Assembly (NCBI RefSeq): GCF_022376445.1
Contig: NW_025955026.1
Span: forward strand, 62,001 to 126,000
Reading direction: 5' to 3'
DNA from: Fomitopsis serialis
Lineage: Eukaryota > Basidiomycota > Agaricomycetes > Polyporales > Fomitopsidaceae
DNA length: 64,000 nt
In this document: piece after piece, positions 12,315 through 21,464 of the stretch
Numbering within the stretch: position 1 is the first letter of the stretch
Layout: the number at the start of each line of letters is the position of its first letter
Notes under the pieces: model-generated
The model's input: the letters and a program-made list of their open reading frames with translations, nothing else
Told to the model about the DNA's origin: nothing
The model's database searches: none
Translations under genes and position numbers: made by a program

Positions 12315-15300
12315 ATGGCTGGATCGACAACCCACTCTCCCAAGCACTCGCGTAGTACTCGGGAGGCCCGCCGCGCGAAGGTCGATGCGAAGGTCGATGA
12401 ACTTCTTGGCAGTTTTGCGAAGTTCTTGAAGAGTAACCTGGCTGAGACACGAGCCACCCCCGATACTAGGCGGTTCCGGACACTTGATGACTCGATGAAG
12501 CATCTAGATGATGCTATCACATCGCTCAGACACTCCGTGGAGCAGGACAACGAATCCAGACGCCACCGTCGCACGACCTGCCGGACTGAGCTCTCTGACC
12601 CCGAGAACTCGTCCGGAGCACTCGCGGAGCAGGCGTCGTCCGACCGCGAGGTCGAACACACAGCACGCGCAGAACCGCTGCGGGCCAAGGTCGAGCTCAT
12701 TCAGAGCTGCCAGGAGAACACGACTCCGCCTGCTCCAGCCGAGCCGCAGGAGCTGGAAAGCTCCCCGACGAGTGGTGCACGCACCGAGATCGACAGCGCT
12801 GCCGCTGCCGAGCCCGTGTCTGAGTCCAAGGGACCACCAATTGAGCAGATCGAGCCCGACGTCGAGCCTGCTCAGAGCTGCCCGGAGACCCCGTCTCCGC
12901 CTGCTCCCAGTGAGCCGACGAAGCTCGGCACCACACTCAAGAGTGGTGCACGCGCCAGGTTCGTCGACGCCGCCGTCGCCGAGCCCGAGTCCCAGTTGTC
13001 CGACAAGATGACTCGGTCCTGCGCCCGGGAAGGCATAGGGACGCGACCCCACGTCGCATCCCCGGATGTAGACGAGCTTCTGCTCGTAGATCCACATGTC
13101 GCGTGCTCAGAAATGAGCCGCGACTCAAAACATACAATTATCGCGCCGGACGACGTGCCCGACGCGGCCAGCATCGAGCTCGACGCTCAATGCGTCGAGC
13201 GTCATGCGCACGCGCCGAGAGCGAGCACTCCCAGCGGTAGCGCCGGAAGTACTCCTCTCAATGCTAACCGCCACTTCGACCTCCACACTGGCAGCCACCG
13301 CCCGCGTGCAACCGCGTTCCAACCCGGTTCGCACTTCCCAACGGAAGTGCGAGCCGCGGACTGTCCTTGGACAGCTGAACCCTTCGCGGTTCAGCTGAAG
13401 GATCGACCGGTCAGTACCGACCGCCACCTCGCGGTCGGCAACCCCTCCGACGACCTGGCACCTCGCGGTACAAGACCGCCAGGTCCTTCCTCTCCGATCC
13501 TTTCCCTCCGCCCTCGCGTCTCGCATCTCGACTCGGGAGACTCTCCTCTCGAGTCTCACGACTCTGGCGACACCCATCGCGGCTCTGGCGACACACAACC
13601 CAGTCGCACGATCCAGGATTCGCACGACCTGCGTGCAAGCCCAGCACCAGGCAACCAGGCTGCGCGAAACGCGGGAGACACGGAGCGAGGAGAATGCGAG
13701 GAAATCAGGAAAAGGAAGGAGGGGGAAGGGTGCGGGGCGAGCATGAAAGACGAGCAGAGAGGCTCAATAAACGCAGGTACGCCCTTGGTGAACGTATCCC
13801 ACTCGCCACCGCCTCCTTCTCCAATGCCCACACCGGCACACGTATCGACGACTACAGAGGTCGTCGTGCGTGTCGCAGGCCATGAAGACGGCACGTATGC
13901 GTTGCGGGACGACCTGAAGGTGGTACCCTCCGCTTCTCGAGGTAGTACGCCCGCGGTATGGGACGACCTCGCGGTCGTACCATCCATTCTACTAGGCGAC
14001 ATGGCGGAGGCGCAGTGTTGCACACCCGACGTGTTCCGTCCATCCTGCACCAACCGTCGTGTAGTGGGCTTGAGCATTGAAGGCGTAGCGATGAACAATG
14101 AACTCGTCGCGCGTACTATTGGACACGCGGGCGGCACGCTTGCGATGCGAGACGACCTTGCGGTCGTACCGTCAACATTGCAAGACGACACTGCGGACGC
14201 ACTGCACTGTACGTCCGAGGTGTTCCATCCAGTCTTCACCAGCCGTCGCGTAGTGGGTACGTCGAGCCGTCCACTCGATGTGCAAACTACCGGCAAGCCA
14301 CAATGCTCGAAACGCGAAGGTACGTCCATACTGGACGTACCCAACGCCCGGCTGGCTATCTTGCCATTGCCTGAGCCAGCGCGCGCATCAACGAACAGGA
14401 AGATCGTTGTTCGTGCTGGTCACGAAGACAGTACATTCATGCTCCGGAACGACCTCCAGGTCGTACCCGAGCATTCGAGTTCCTCATTGCCGATTGTACT
14501 CCCAGTGCTCTCGCCAATAGGTGCATCGATGAACGGGCTCATCGTATGCACTGTTAACCACACAGATGACATGCGCCTGTTACGATACGACCTCGCGGTC
14601 GTAATCTCCAGATTGCAAGGCGGCATAACGAACGTACAGCACCTCACGCCCGACGTGCTCCATTCCATTGACCACGAAATTCGCACGCACAAGCCCTGGT
14701 ACAACCTACGGGTGGTACCTGGCGATGGTGCTACGCTGGACGCGCAGAACTGCCCGTCCAGGGTACCCTGTGCTGCCATGAACGCACCCAGAGCCGCAGC
14801 GACTGACGGAAGGTCTGTCATGCGCAGTGGGGGCCACGACGATCGCGCGAAGGCGCTCGGAGACGAACTAATGGTCGTTCTTTCCGACCGTCAAGGCGAT
14901 ACGCCTGTGATACGGGACGACCTCGCGGTCGTACTGTTTGTTCCGCAAGGCGACATGACGGACGAGCAGCATTGCTTATCCGACGTGTCCCAGTCACCTG
15001 TACACACTACCGGTGAGTATAGAGTGTCGAGAAGAAAAAGTACACCCCCGGCGGACGTACTTACCTCGACATCTGCCATGCCCACGTTAGTGTGCGTAAC
15101 GGCGAATGTAGAGCCTGTCGTGCGCAATGCCCGCGGCTCGTCGGGCCACCGTCTCTTCATCTCCGCCTTCATGATCAATTGTGATCATGGAGATGACATC
15201 ACGCTCACATTTCGGGACGACCTTCAGGTCGTACCGGGACCCGTCATTCGCCAAGGCGAAGTCGGGTATGCACAGCGATCTGAGCAGCCCGAGATAGCCG

Positions 15301-17567
15301 TCGGGTCTGCTCAATGTCACCTGGAGGCACCATCCCAAGGTGCCCCGGCCCAAGCGACGAAGCCATGCATCACCCCGAAGGATGATGCAGGCGCCGAGCT
15401 CGAAGACACGTCCGTCATCGAGCTCGCATCCGAGCTGAATGAGTGGCGCGTCGAGTCGACGCATCTCCGCACTCGGGAGGGCATAGGCACACAGTACCAC
15501 AATAGTACTGTGTACAGCGGGGACGAACCCGTACGTGTAGATACATCCGTCGCGCGCTCAGAGATGAGCCGCGACACAAAAAATGTATTGTTATTATCGG
15601 ACGACGTGCCCGCCACGACGAGCAGCTTGCTCGACGCGACGCGCGACGCGCTCAACGCTACAGGCGTTGGGTGTCACGAGCCCGTGGCGAGCGACCCGAG
15701 CGCTAGCGCCCAACGCACTGCGTCCGACCGCCACCACCGACCCCTCGTTATCGACTACTCCCACTCTCTGGGCAGCCACCTCGAGCGCCCGTCTGGCGAA
15801 CCAGACGCGCGCACCGTCTCAACGCGAGTGCGAACTCGCGTTCGCGGCTGGCTGGCCGACGTGCCGCCAGTCCAATCAGTGGTGACCGACGACCTGGTAC
15901 CTCACGGTACCAGATCGCCAACTCCTTCCTCCCCAGCTCCTCACCTCGCCCTTCTGGTCCCGCGCCTCGACTTGGGAGGTCCTATCCTCGAGTCCGATGA
16001 CTCTGGCGACCGTCACCGCGGCTCTGGCGACATGCAACCCAGCCGCACGACCCAGGACTTGAACGACGCGCGTTCAAGTCCAGCGCCGAGCAGCAATACT
16101 GAGCGGACCACGAAGACCGCGGAGCGAGCAGAACGGAAGGGGGACAGAGAGAAGAGGAATAGCGAGGATAAGGAAGGAATGCAGGGACAGAGGGAGGAAG
16201 GGTGCGGGGCGAGCAGGAAGCACGAGCAGGAAGGCTCGCGACTTGCAGGTACGCCCTCACTGGACGTATCCGACTCGCCTCCGCATTTGCCAGTGCCCGC
16301 GCCAGCGAACACAGCATTAGGGGACGACCCGTGGGTCGTACCCTTGTCGGTGCACGGCAGCACGACGAACACGCGGCCCCGCACGTTCGACGCACCCCGT
16401 TCGAATGTGAATGACTACCGAGTAGCGGGCACGCCGAGCTACCCGCCCGACGCGCAGACTACCGACCAGCGAAAAGGGTCGAGAAGTGAAGGAACGTCCT
16501 TGGTGGACGTATCTTCCTCAACACTCCCCATGCCCGTGCCCGTATCTGCAAGCGTAGCGACGAACGTGAAGTCCGTCGCGCGCGTTACTGACGATGAAGA
16601 CGGCTCGCCCGTGGTACGGGACGACCTATCGGTCGTACCGTCCACTTCACAAGGCGACACGGCGGACCTGCAGTACCGCACGTCCGACGTGTCTCGCCAC
16701 TCCACGGCCGAGCGTGGAGTAGTGGGTACGCCCCAGATGGACGTACCCGCATCGATGCCTCCTCTTTTGCCTACGCCTACGCCCGCCCCAGCAAGCATAA
16801 TGACGAACGTGGAGTCCGTCCATTGCGTTGCTGAGCAGAAAGGCGACAGTACGCCCAGGATACGGGACGACCTCGCGGTCGTACCTTACATGTTGCAACA
16901 AGGCGACACGACGGACTCGCAGCGATGCATGTCCGACGTGTCCCGCCCAACCTTGATTGCCTGCGCGGCGCTCACTGACCTCTCGTCGAGCGGTTGCAGC
17001 GTGCGATCAGCTACGTCTCAACAGGAACTGCACGTCCTCACGGAAGTGCAGGCCTCCGAACGTATCACGGCTGAACATCCGTTGGTTCAACTGGCCGAAT
17101 CATGGGACGACCTCGACCTCGGCTTCTTCAGCGACCATCACTATCCCCGAGACACGGACGATCCCGCAACTGCGCAGCTCGACGCTCGCGTAGCCCTAAC
17201 GGATGCGCGAGCCCAAGATTGTGACCGGGTTGCTGCACTCGCGGTGGTGCAGTGGCCGGCGCTTACGGACCCCGACCGACTAGAACGGCGGTCCGACCGT
17301 CAACCCGGCGAGAACTTTACAGTTCTCGTCGAGGGTCCAACCCTAAGGACCCATTTTCTACCCCTATCGACCTCCCCGTGGTCCTCGACGCCGACAGCGA
17401 GCACGACACTCACCACGAGTCGGAGATCGAGCGCGAACTCCGGAGATCGCGTGAAGGACGTAAGGTCCAGGACGGGGATGGGGGGGACTGGGTCGAGGGT
17501 GCGTAAGCAGGAGAGTCAGACGAGAAATGTCAGACAGAAGGAGGAGAGGGGGAAGGGTGCGGTGTAA
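12315..17567 (+). CDS. 1750-residue repetitive retroelement protein, unknown function
   Basis: I do not recognise this protein. The first ~100 residues are charged and predicted helical (KVDAKVDELLGSF..., heptad-like), vaguely like a Gag N-terminus. The rest is Pro/Ser/Thr/Asp-rich and repetitive. The motif (R)DDLAVVP recurs at least a dozen times, usually followed by a C..SDV(S/F)RP-like segment. A block at residues ~230-560 recurs with heavy divergence at ~1050-1400 (DNA offset near 2.44 kb, for example 13560 versus 15999). There is no zinc knuckle, protease DTG, RT YxDD or integrase HHCC. The ORF stays open through dozens of DNA hairpins, each encoding peptide in frame. Whether it is translated is unknown; the open frame may instead reflect a structural RNA with constrained composition. 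Confidence 0.6.
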   Translation: MAGSTTHSPKHSRSTREARRAKVDAKVDELLGSFAKFLKSNLAETRATPDTRRFRTLDDSMKHLDDAITSLRHSVEQDNESRRHRRTTCRTELSDPENSSGALAEQASSDREVEHTARAEPLRAKVELIQSCQENTTPPAPAEPQELESSPTSGARTEIDSAAAAEPVSESKGPPIEQIEPDVEPAQSCPETPSPPAPSEPTKLGTTLKSGARARFVDAAVAEPESQLSDKMTRSCAREGIGTRPHVASPDVDELLLVDPHVACSEMSRDSKHTIIAPDDVPDAASIELDAQCVERHAHAPRASTPSGSAGSTPLNANRHFDLHTGSHRPRATAFQPGSHFPTEVRAADCPWTAEPFAVQLKDRPVSTDRHLAVGNPSDDLAPRGTRPPGPSSPILSLRPRVSHLDSGDSPLESHDSGDTHRGSGDTQPSRTIQDSHDLRASPAPGNQAARNAGDTERGECEEIRKRKEGEGCGASMKDEQRGSINAGTPLVNVSHSPPPPSPMPTPAHVSTTTEVVVRVAGHEDGTYALRDDLKVVPSASRGSTPAVWDDLAVVPSILLGDMAEAQCCTPDVFRPSCTNRRVVGLSIEGVAMNNELVARTIGHAGGTLAMRDDLAVVPSTLQDDTADALHCTSEVFHPVFTSRRVVGTSSRPLDVQTTGKPQCSKREGTSILDVPNARLAILPLPEPARASTNRKIVVRAGHEDSTFMLRNDLQVVPEHSSSSLPIVLPVLSPIGASMNGLIVCTVNHTDDMRLLRYDLAVVISRLQGGITNVQHLTPDVLHSIDHEIRTHKPWYNLRVVPGDGATLDAQNCPSRVPCAAMNAPRAAATDGRSVMRSGGHDDRAKALGDELMVVLSDRQGDTPVIRDDLAVVLFVPQGDMTDEQHCLSDVSQSPVHTTGEYRVSRRKSTPPADVLTSTSAMPTLVCVTANVEPVVRNARGSSGHRLFISAFMINCDHGDDITLTFRDDLQVVPGPVIRQGEVGYAQRSEQPEIAVGSAQCHLEAPSQGAPAQATKPCITPKDDAGAELEDTSVIELASELNEWRVESTHLRTREGIGTQYHNSTVYSGDEPVRVDTSVARSEMSRDTKNVLLLSDDVPATTSSLLDATRDALNATGVGCHEPVASDPSASAQRTASDRHHRPLVIDYSHSLGSHLERPSGEPDARTVSTRVRTRVRGWLADVPPVQSVVTDDLVPHGTRSPTPSSPAPHLALLVPRLDLGGPILESDDSGDRHRGSGDMQPSRTTQDLNDARSSPAPSSNTERTTKTAERAERKGDREKRNSEDKEGMQGQREEGCGASRKHEQEGSRLAGTPSLDVSDSPPHLPVPAPANTALGDDPWVVPLSVHGSTTNTRPRTFDAPRSNVNDYRVAGTPSYPPDAQTTDQRKGSRSEGTSLVDVSSSTLPMPVPVSASVATNVKSVARVTDDEDGSPVVRDDLSVVPSTSQGDTADLQYRTSDVSRHSTAERGVVGTPQMDVPASMPPLLPTPTPAPASIMTNVESVHCVAEQKGDSTPRIRDDLAVVPYMLQQGDTTDSQRCMSDVSRPTLIACAALTDLSSSGCSVRSATSQQELHVLTEVQASERITAEHPLVQLAESWDDLDLGFFSDHHYPRDTDDPATAQLDARVALTDARAQDCDRVAALAVVQWPALTDPDRLERRSDRQPGENFTVLVEGPTLRTHFLPLSTSPWSSTPTASTTLTTSRRSSANSGDRVKDVRSRTGMGGTGSRVRKQESQTRNVRQKEERGKGAV

Positions 17568-18040
17568 GCGAAGCGGATGAGCACGCGAGCTCGAGAAGCA
17601 AAGGTACGTCCTTATTGGACGTACCCTCTTCACTCGTACCACCACTCTCCACCCTGCTATCACCACCCGTGATGGCCACGACAACCGCATTGGTTGTCGT
17701 GGCAGTCATCCCGTACGACGGTGGTATGGATGGCCCACGAAACGACATACAGACCGCGCCCGGCACGAATATGCCGTGGGGTACAACTGGCGAGCAAGTC
17801 GGATCTTTTGGCCGATGTCTACTCCGAGGAGCCTGGCGGCGACTCGGACAGCAAGTACCTCGCGGTACTCGTCCCACCATCATTGCCCCACAGTCCGATA
17901 CCACCACCAATGACGCCCAGCCACATTGATCGTGCATCGGATTCATGGGGCGCAGAGATCGAGCTTCATGCTTGACGTACATGTTGCTGAGCTCGCTGGC
18001 AAGTTGTCCGCGATGTGTCAGGAGAACTTCACAGTTCTCC
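13329..18040 (+). repeat. Array of perfect short hairpins, mostly 4-6 nt loops
   Basis: Perfect inverted repeats, read directly. At 13331-13350 the arm is GCACTTCC, loop CAAC. At 13373-13396 the arm is AGCTGAACC with a 6-nt loop. At 13417-13438 the arm is CCGACCGC with a 6-nt loop. At 14319-14341 and 17603-17625 the arm is GGTACGTCC with 5-nt loops. At 15791-15806 the arm is GTCTGG, loop CGAA. At 15821-15842 the arm is AACGCGAGT, loop GCGA. At 15894-15913 the arm is CTGGTACC, loop TCAC. At 16055-16081 the arm is GGACTTGAACG with a 5-nt loop. At 17309-17328 the arm is CGAGAACT, loop TTAC. At 18021-18040 the arm is GGAGAACT, loop TCAC. The recurring arm ACGACC (13963, near 14150, 14450, 14590, 14930, 15220, 16625, 16870) keeps its stem while the tetraloop varies: TCGC, TTGC, TCCA, TTCA, TATC. 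Confidence 0.85.
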
Positions 18041-18327
18041 GACCTTGCTAACTGTATTATCATCAGCATTACCTTGTTGCTGACATTCTCATGTCGCCAT
18101 CATGAATTTGGCTTGCATAACTCCATTGAGTTATGTATGACAATAGTGGACGGCCGTGCTGCTCACTGACGCGAACTAGTATGTTGTTGTCTACAGTACG
18201 GCACCACTGTTGTATTGCCAGTTGCTACCACCGTTGGGTTGTCGCGTGTTTTATTCCTTTCTTTCCTCTTTCCTCTTAGTTTCTCTGGTTATCTCTGGGA
18301 CCCGTGGTCGTGTCCAGTGGGGGAGGG
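17568..18327 (+). other. 3' leader of the hairpin-rich element with polypurine tract
   Basis: Follows the big ORF. It contains two more perfect hairpins (17603-17625, 18021-18040). A short frame at about 18215-18330 encodes a hydrophobic run (VLFLSFLFPLSF) followed by GYLWDPW. It ends in the polypurine tract 18316-18327, the expected plus-strand primer next to the 3' LTR. A peptide product is not established. Confidence 0.5.
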
Positions 18328-18530
18328 TGTAACGGATATTCCCGTTACGGTATATCTTATCTCGTATGATTGTTCTTGTTTGTTCGAGGGCTCGTATGGC
18401 GCGCCAGCGCACCTACGAGACCTCAGTCCTTTACCATCCTCATCGCCCCATGTATGCTACGTGTAGACAGTCCCTCTGAATAGAGACTGGGTACAGCGCA
18501 TACCGGGCCCGAGGATTAAGGGACGCCACA
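18328..18530 (+). repeat. 3' LTR of the hairpin-rich element
   Basis: 203 bp and identical by eye to the 5' LTR. Followed by the target duplication CGCAA at 18531-18535. Confidence 0.9.
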
Positions 18531-18535
18531 CGCAA

Positions 18536-19345
18536 GCTTGTCCACCCATTTGCCCTCTTGCATGCTCGCCTGTTCGCCCGCTCGCCCACCTGCCGTCTGT
18601 AACGCCGCCGCCTGGTCAGAGTCGCCCCCTCTTGCATACTTGCTCTCACATCCGACTCTGTCCGCCCTCCTGTATGTCTGCCAAAGGGGGCCTGTTCTCT
18701 CGCCTGCCTTACCTCGCCCGCATACTCTCTCGTGTTTTCAGCCTTCTACCCTCTTGCGTGCTCACTCTCTCGGCTTCTTGTTCCCTCACTGTCTCGCTCT
18801 CGCGCGTCCTCTCGACCTCACTCTCGAGCATTGTCTTAATGGCTTGATCCTTCATGCACTTATCCTCTCGCCCGCCCGTGTGCTCGCCCATCTATGGTTT
18901 GACATGCTCATTCGGTGGCTCGTCGGCTCTCTGGCTCACCCACTGGCTCTCGCCTGGCCGCCTCCTCTCACTGCTCTCACATGCCTGTATATTATCGCTC
19001 TGTCACATGCTCCTACATCATCTCGCCTGCGCACCCTCTCGCCCGCGCACCCTCACCTGCGCAACCTCTCGCCCGCGTCACCTCTCGCTCGCACACCCTC
19101 TCGCTCGCACACCCTCTCGCTCGCACACCCTCTTGCCCAGGCCCCTCTTGCTCGTACATTCGCTCGCTAGTCCATCAAGCCGTCCACCCACTCTTGTCCG
19201 TGCTTCTTCGCTATGCTTTCTCTTGCTGGCGCTCTCACGCGCCCACTCGCCTGTCCACTCATTCGGCGCCCATTTGTCCCACCCCCACTCTTGCCGATGC
19301 TCCGGCAATCCCCTCCACCCACGCAAGACTCTTACCCGCTCTGGC
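18536..19345. repeat. C/T-rich array near the right end of element A
   Basis: CTCTCGCCCGC-like words with a short tandem tract of CTCTCGCTCGCACACC (three near-perfect units, about 19083-19131). It runs into a GCTCTGGCGGG / AGGTGGGTATGGG motif at 19340-19372, which mirrors the motif at the inner left end of the element. Long frames across it are compositional. Confidence 0.55.
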
Positions 19346-19717
19346 GGGCCTGTATACAGGTGGGTATGGGTACAATAGGGATTGATCTTGGTATATCACG
19401 AGTACGAATTACGCTGGGTGTATTGTATTGGATCGCCGACAGTAGATTATAATGCATCTCATGTTTTCTCGTACCTATGCGTCTGTGCAGAATGTGCTGC
19501 GAACATCAAGAATAAAGACAATGATTCATATAATAGTGAGGAACCCTGCCCCTAACACGACTGTATTCGGCACAATATCCTGTTATTCGTAGGTCGACCT
19601 CCGGACCATAGCGAATAAAGCACTACTACAGCGAACAAGAGAATGGCCACAATTACTCATTTTTCGCAGTAATAATACATCATTCGTTGTTATTCCGAAA
19701 GTAGGGTTTTCCTGATG
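19346..19717. other. AT-rich right terminal domain of element A
   Basis: About 370 bp of AT-richer DNA between the array and the terminal inverted repeat. It parallels the AT-rich segment at 9795-10040 at the other end. Both contain TTATTCCGAA next to the terminus side. No gene. Confidence 0.5.
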
Positions 19718-21464
19718 TGCCGCAGCGTAATTTGGCTTCTTCGCGTCCCATGTTCGCTGGAGCAACCCCTTATGTTTTGCGAGGGAGGTGTGGTCGGTAA
19801 TGGCATTCCCAAAGTGGACGCGCATGAGCATGTGAGTCGCATTCAGCGCAAAATGCCAGAGCGCGCTGATTTCCTCCACGTATTCCAGCCGTTCCATCGC
19901 ATTCACATCATCAACACGTTCCCGCCGGGCGGCGCGCATGTTGGACGCGGTAAGCCAATCGCCTTGTATGATCCTCGGATCTGACGACCACTCCTCCTGC
20001 GGCACCATCGATTTCTCCTGGATTTCCTTCAATGCTGCTATGACACCCTTCTTTGAACCCGAGTTTACGTCAATCACTCCGAGAGGACGGGTGTCCGTCA
20101 CCTCGACTGGTAGTGGGCGGTCCTTTGGTATGGTGCCCTCGATCGCCTGCAGCATCGTACGACGGCCTTTCCATTTGTTGCTTCCAGGGAAATATCGAAC
20201 CAACATCTCTGCGACCAGCCCCTCGAACGCCGCATTCATGTGTTCACTGTCTTCGGTTGTTGGGCGGATGTCACTGAATGTCGCCTTCATCCGATTACCC
20301 CGCAGGTCAAGCTTTGCCTGTGCATCTGTGGGACCGAGCCTTGGACCTCCAATTGCGATGACTGCGACATTTGTTGCATGAATCATCGCGTTACGGTTGG
20401 TGATCCTTTCCTGGAATTTTCGGAGGTAAATGTCGATATTATCAAGGATGATGCAGAACATGGTGTCGCCCTTGAGTAGCTCGATGGCATGCTCGGATGC
20501 GTCACGGGATATCTGCTCCTTCAAGCGTTCGATTGTCGTGATTGATACTGACAGCCCTATGTTGCTCAGGAGCGATAGCACTCGAGAGCTTGTCCCGGAG
20601 ATGCCGAGGAATAATCCGAGAGGCAATGCAAGTACGTTTGTGGCACGATTCCGAACAAATCCAAGCATCGTGATTGCCACTGTCACTGCCTACGAAACAC
20701 AGTGAGTCCCTTCATTTGAATCATCAATGGAAGCATCTTACAAAACATGGATTCCGCAGAAATCCCGGGTATTCCTTCCGCCACTGGGTGCTGAACCGTG
20801 GATCTCCATCTGCGGCTTCCTCATCTGCAAGATCGGACTCCTCCCACTCGCCTTCACTCTCCCATCCATCTTCATCGGTGCCCCCTCCAACTCCCGTACC
20901 ATCTGGCCCCGCTGCTGCTGCACTGGCAGCTTCCCTCTGCTGCCGCAGGCGATAGGTATTCGGTGCTGCCGCAAACTCGTGCAGAAGATCGAACGTGAAC
21001 GGCGCGAGCTCCCGCAGCCGCGCGGCGATCCTCCCGGGCTGTAGAAGCGCACGCACACCATCGACGGTGAGTGCACCCAATTTGATTTGAAGTTCTTTGT
21101 CTTCGATAATGCGATCACTCTCCGCCAGTACGATGTCTTCCGCGTGTGGCTGAATGATTAGCTGATCTAGGTGGACTTTCGACTTCGGCCAATGGTCGCG
21201 CCAGAGTTTGAAGAGCCCCAGTGGGCGGAAGCGATCCTCGGGCTGCTCTGAGGATGCATGGTAGCCCATGAACAGCCCAGCACGGATTCGGATAGGTTGG
21301 GCATTGCAGGTGAAGAGGAACATCAACAGCCGATGAATTGGTATGTTAAGGAACACCAGCAAGGAGCCCAGCATATGCAGCCGGTCACTTTCGGATGCGT
21401 CCTGTGTATCTGCATCGAGGATGGTCTGCCAGTAAGCATTGTCGAATTCCGGTGAATGGGCCAT

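Larger units (their letters stand above)
11990..18530 (+). mobile_element. Non-autonomous LTR retroelement with a giant hairpin-rich ORF
   Basis: Two 203-bp direct LTRs (11990-12192 and 18328-18530) start TG and end CA and look identical by eye. They are bracketed by the 5-bp target duplication CGCAA (11985-11989 and 18531-18535). A polypurine tract AGTGGGGGAGGG (18316-18327) abuts the 3' LTR, fixing the orientation. Immediately after the 5' LTR is a 9-bp-stem hairpin (12205-12225). No protease, reverse transcriptase, RNase H or integrase motif is seen; the interior is one 1750-codon ORF plus ~760 bp of 3' leader. Identical LTRs mean recent insertion, so mobilisation in trans by another element is inferred. 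Confidence 0.85.
9780..19717. mobile_element. CATCAG-TIR DNA element A, carrying a nested LTR element
   Basis: A 9938-bp insert in the DUF6589 gene with a perfect 15-bp terminal inverted repeat: CATCAGGAAAACCCT at the left, its complement at the right (19703-19717). Inside each end the same order repeats in mirror image. First comes ~250 bp of AT-rich DNA, then a TACCC(G)GGTGGG-like motif near a GCCACAGC/GCTCTGGCGGG word, then a long C/T-rich (G/A-rich) array. Subtracting the nested LTR element (11990-18530 plus its 5-bp duplication) leaves about 3.4 kb. The first 12 bases differ from element B at one position only, so A and B belong to one family. No transposase is recognised. Confidence 0.75.
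6146..21464 (-). pseudogene. DUF6589-family gene split by two transposon insertions
   Basis: Function of DUF6589 proteins, common in mushroom genomes, is unknown. Pieces in gene order: exon 21464-20742; a 52-bp intron (20690-20741); exon 20689-19718 ending in codons for NYAAA. The ~9.9-kb insert 9780-19717 follows, then 9779 downward resuming with KALIRHSLIARLVHCVM. A short intron leads to WPLVSARVLEGF... ending at 9557. The 2.4-kb insert 7161-9556 follows, then 7160-6807, a 67-bp intron (6740-6806), and the last exon to 6146. Removing the small insert plus one TA restores the codons for REIVRQFTYVDVAQ. Removing the large insert plus a 4-bp duplicate (TGGC/TGCC, one mismatch) restores NYAAAKALIRH. 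One splice junction near 9690-9735 is off by one base. The restored product would be about 940 residues. The gene is disrupted unless the insertions are absent from another nucleus or haplotype. Confidence 0.8.

Noticed and set aside
12504..16798. Bottom-strand frames opposite the 1750-codon ORF (up to 262 codons)
   Set aside because: Shadow frames. The hairpins and balanced composition make the complement strand open too; orientation is fixed by the polypurine tract at 18316-18327.
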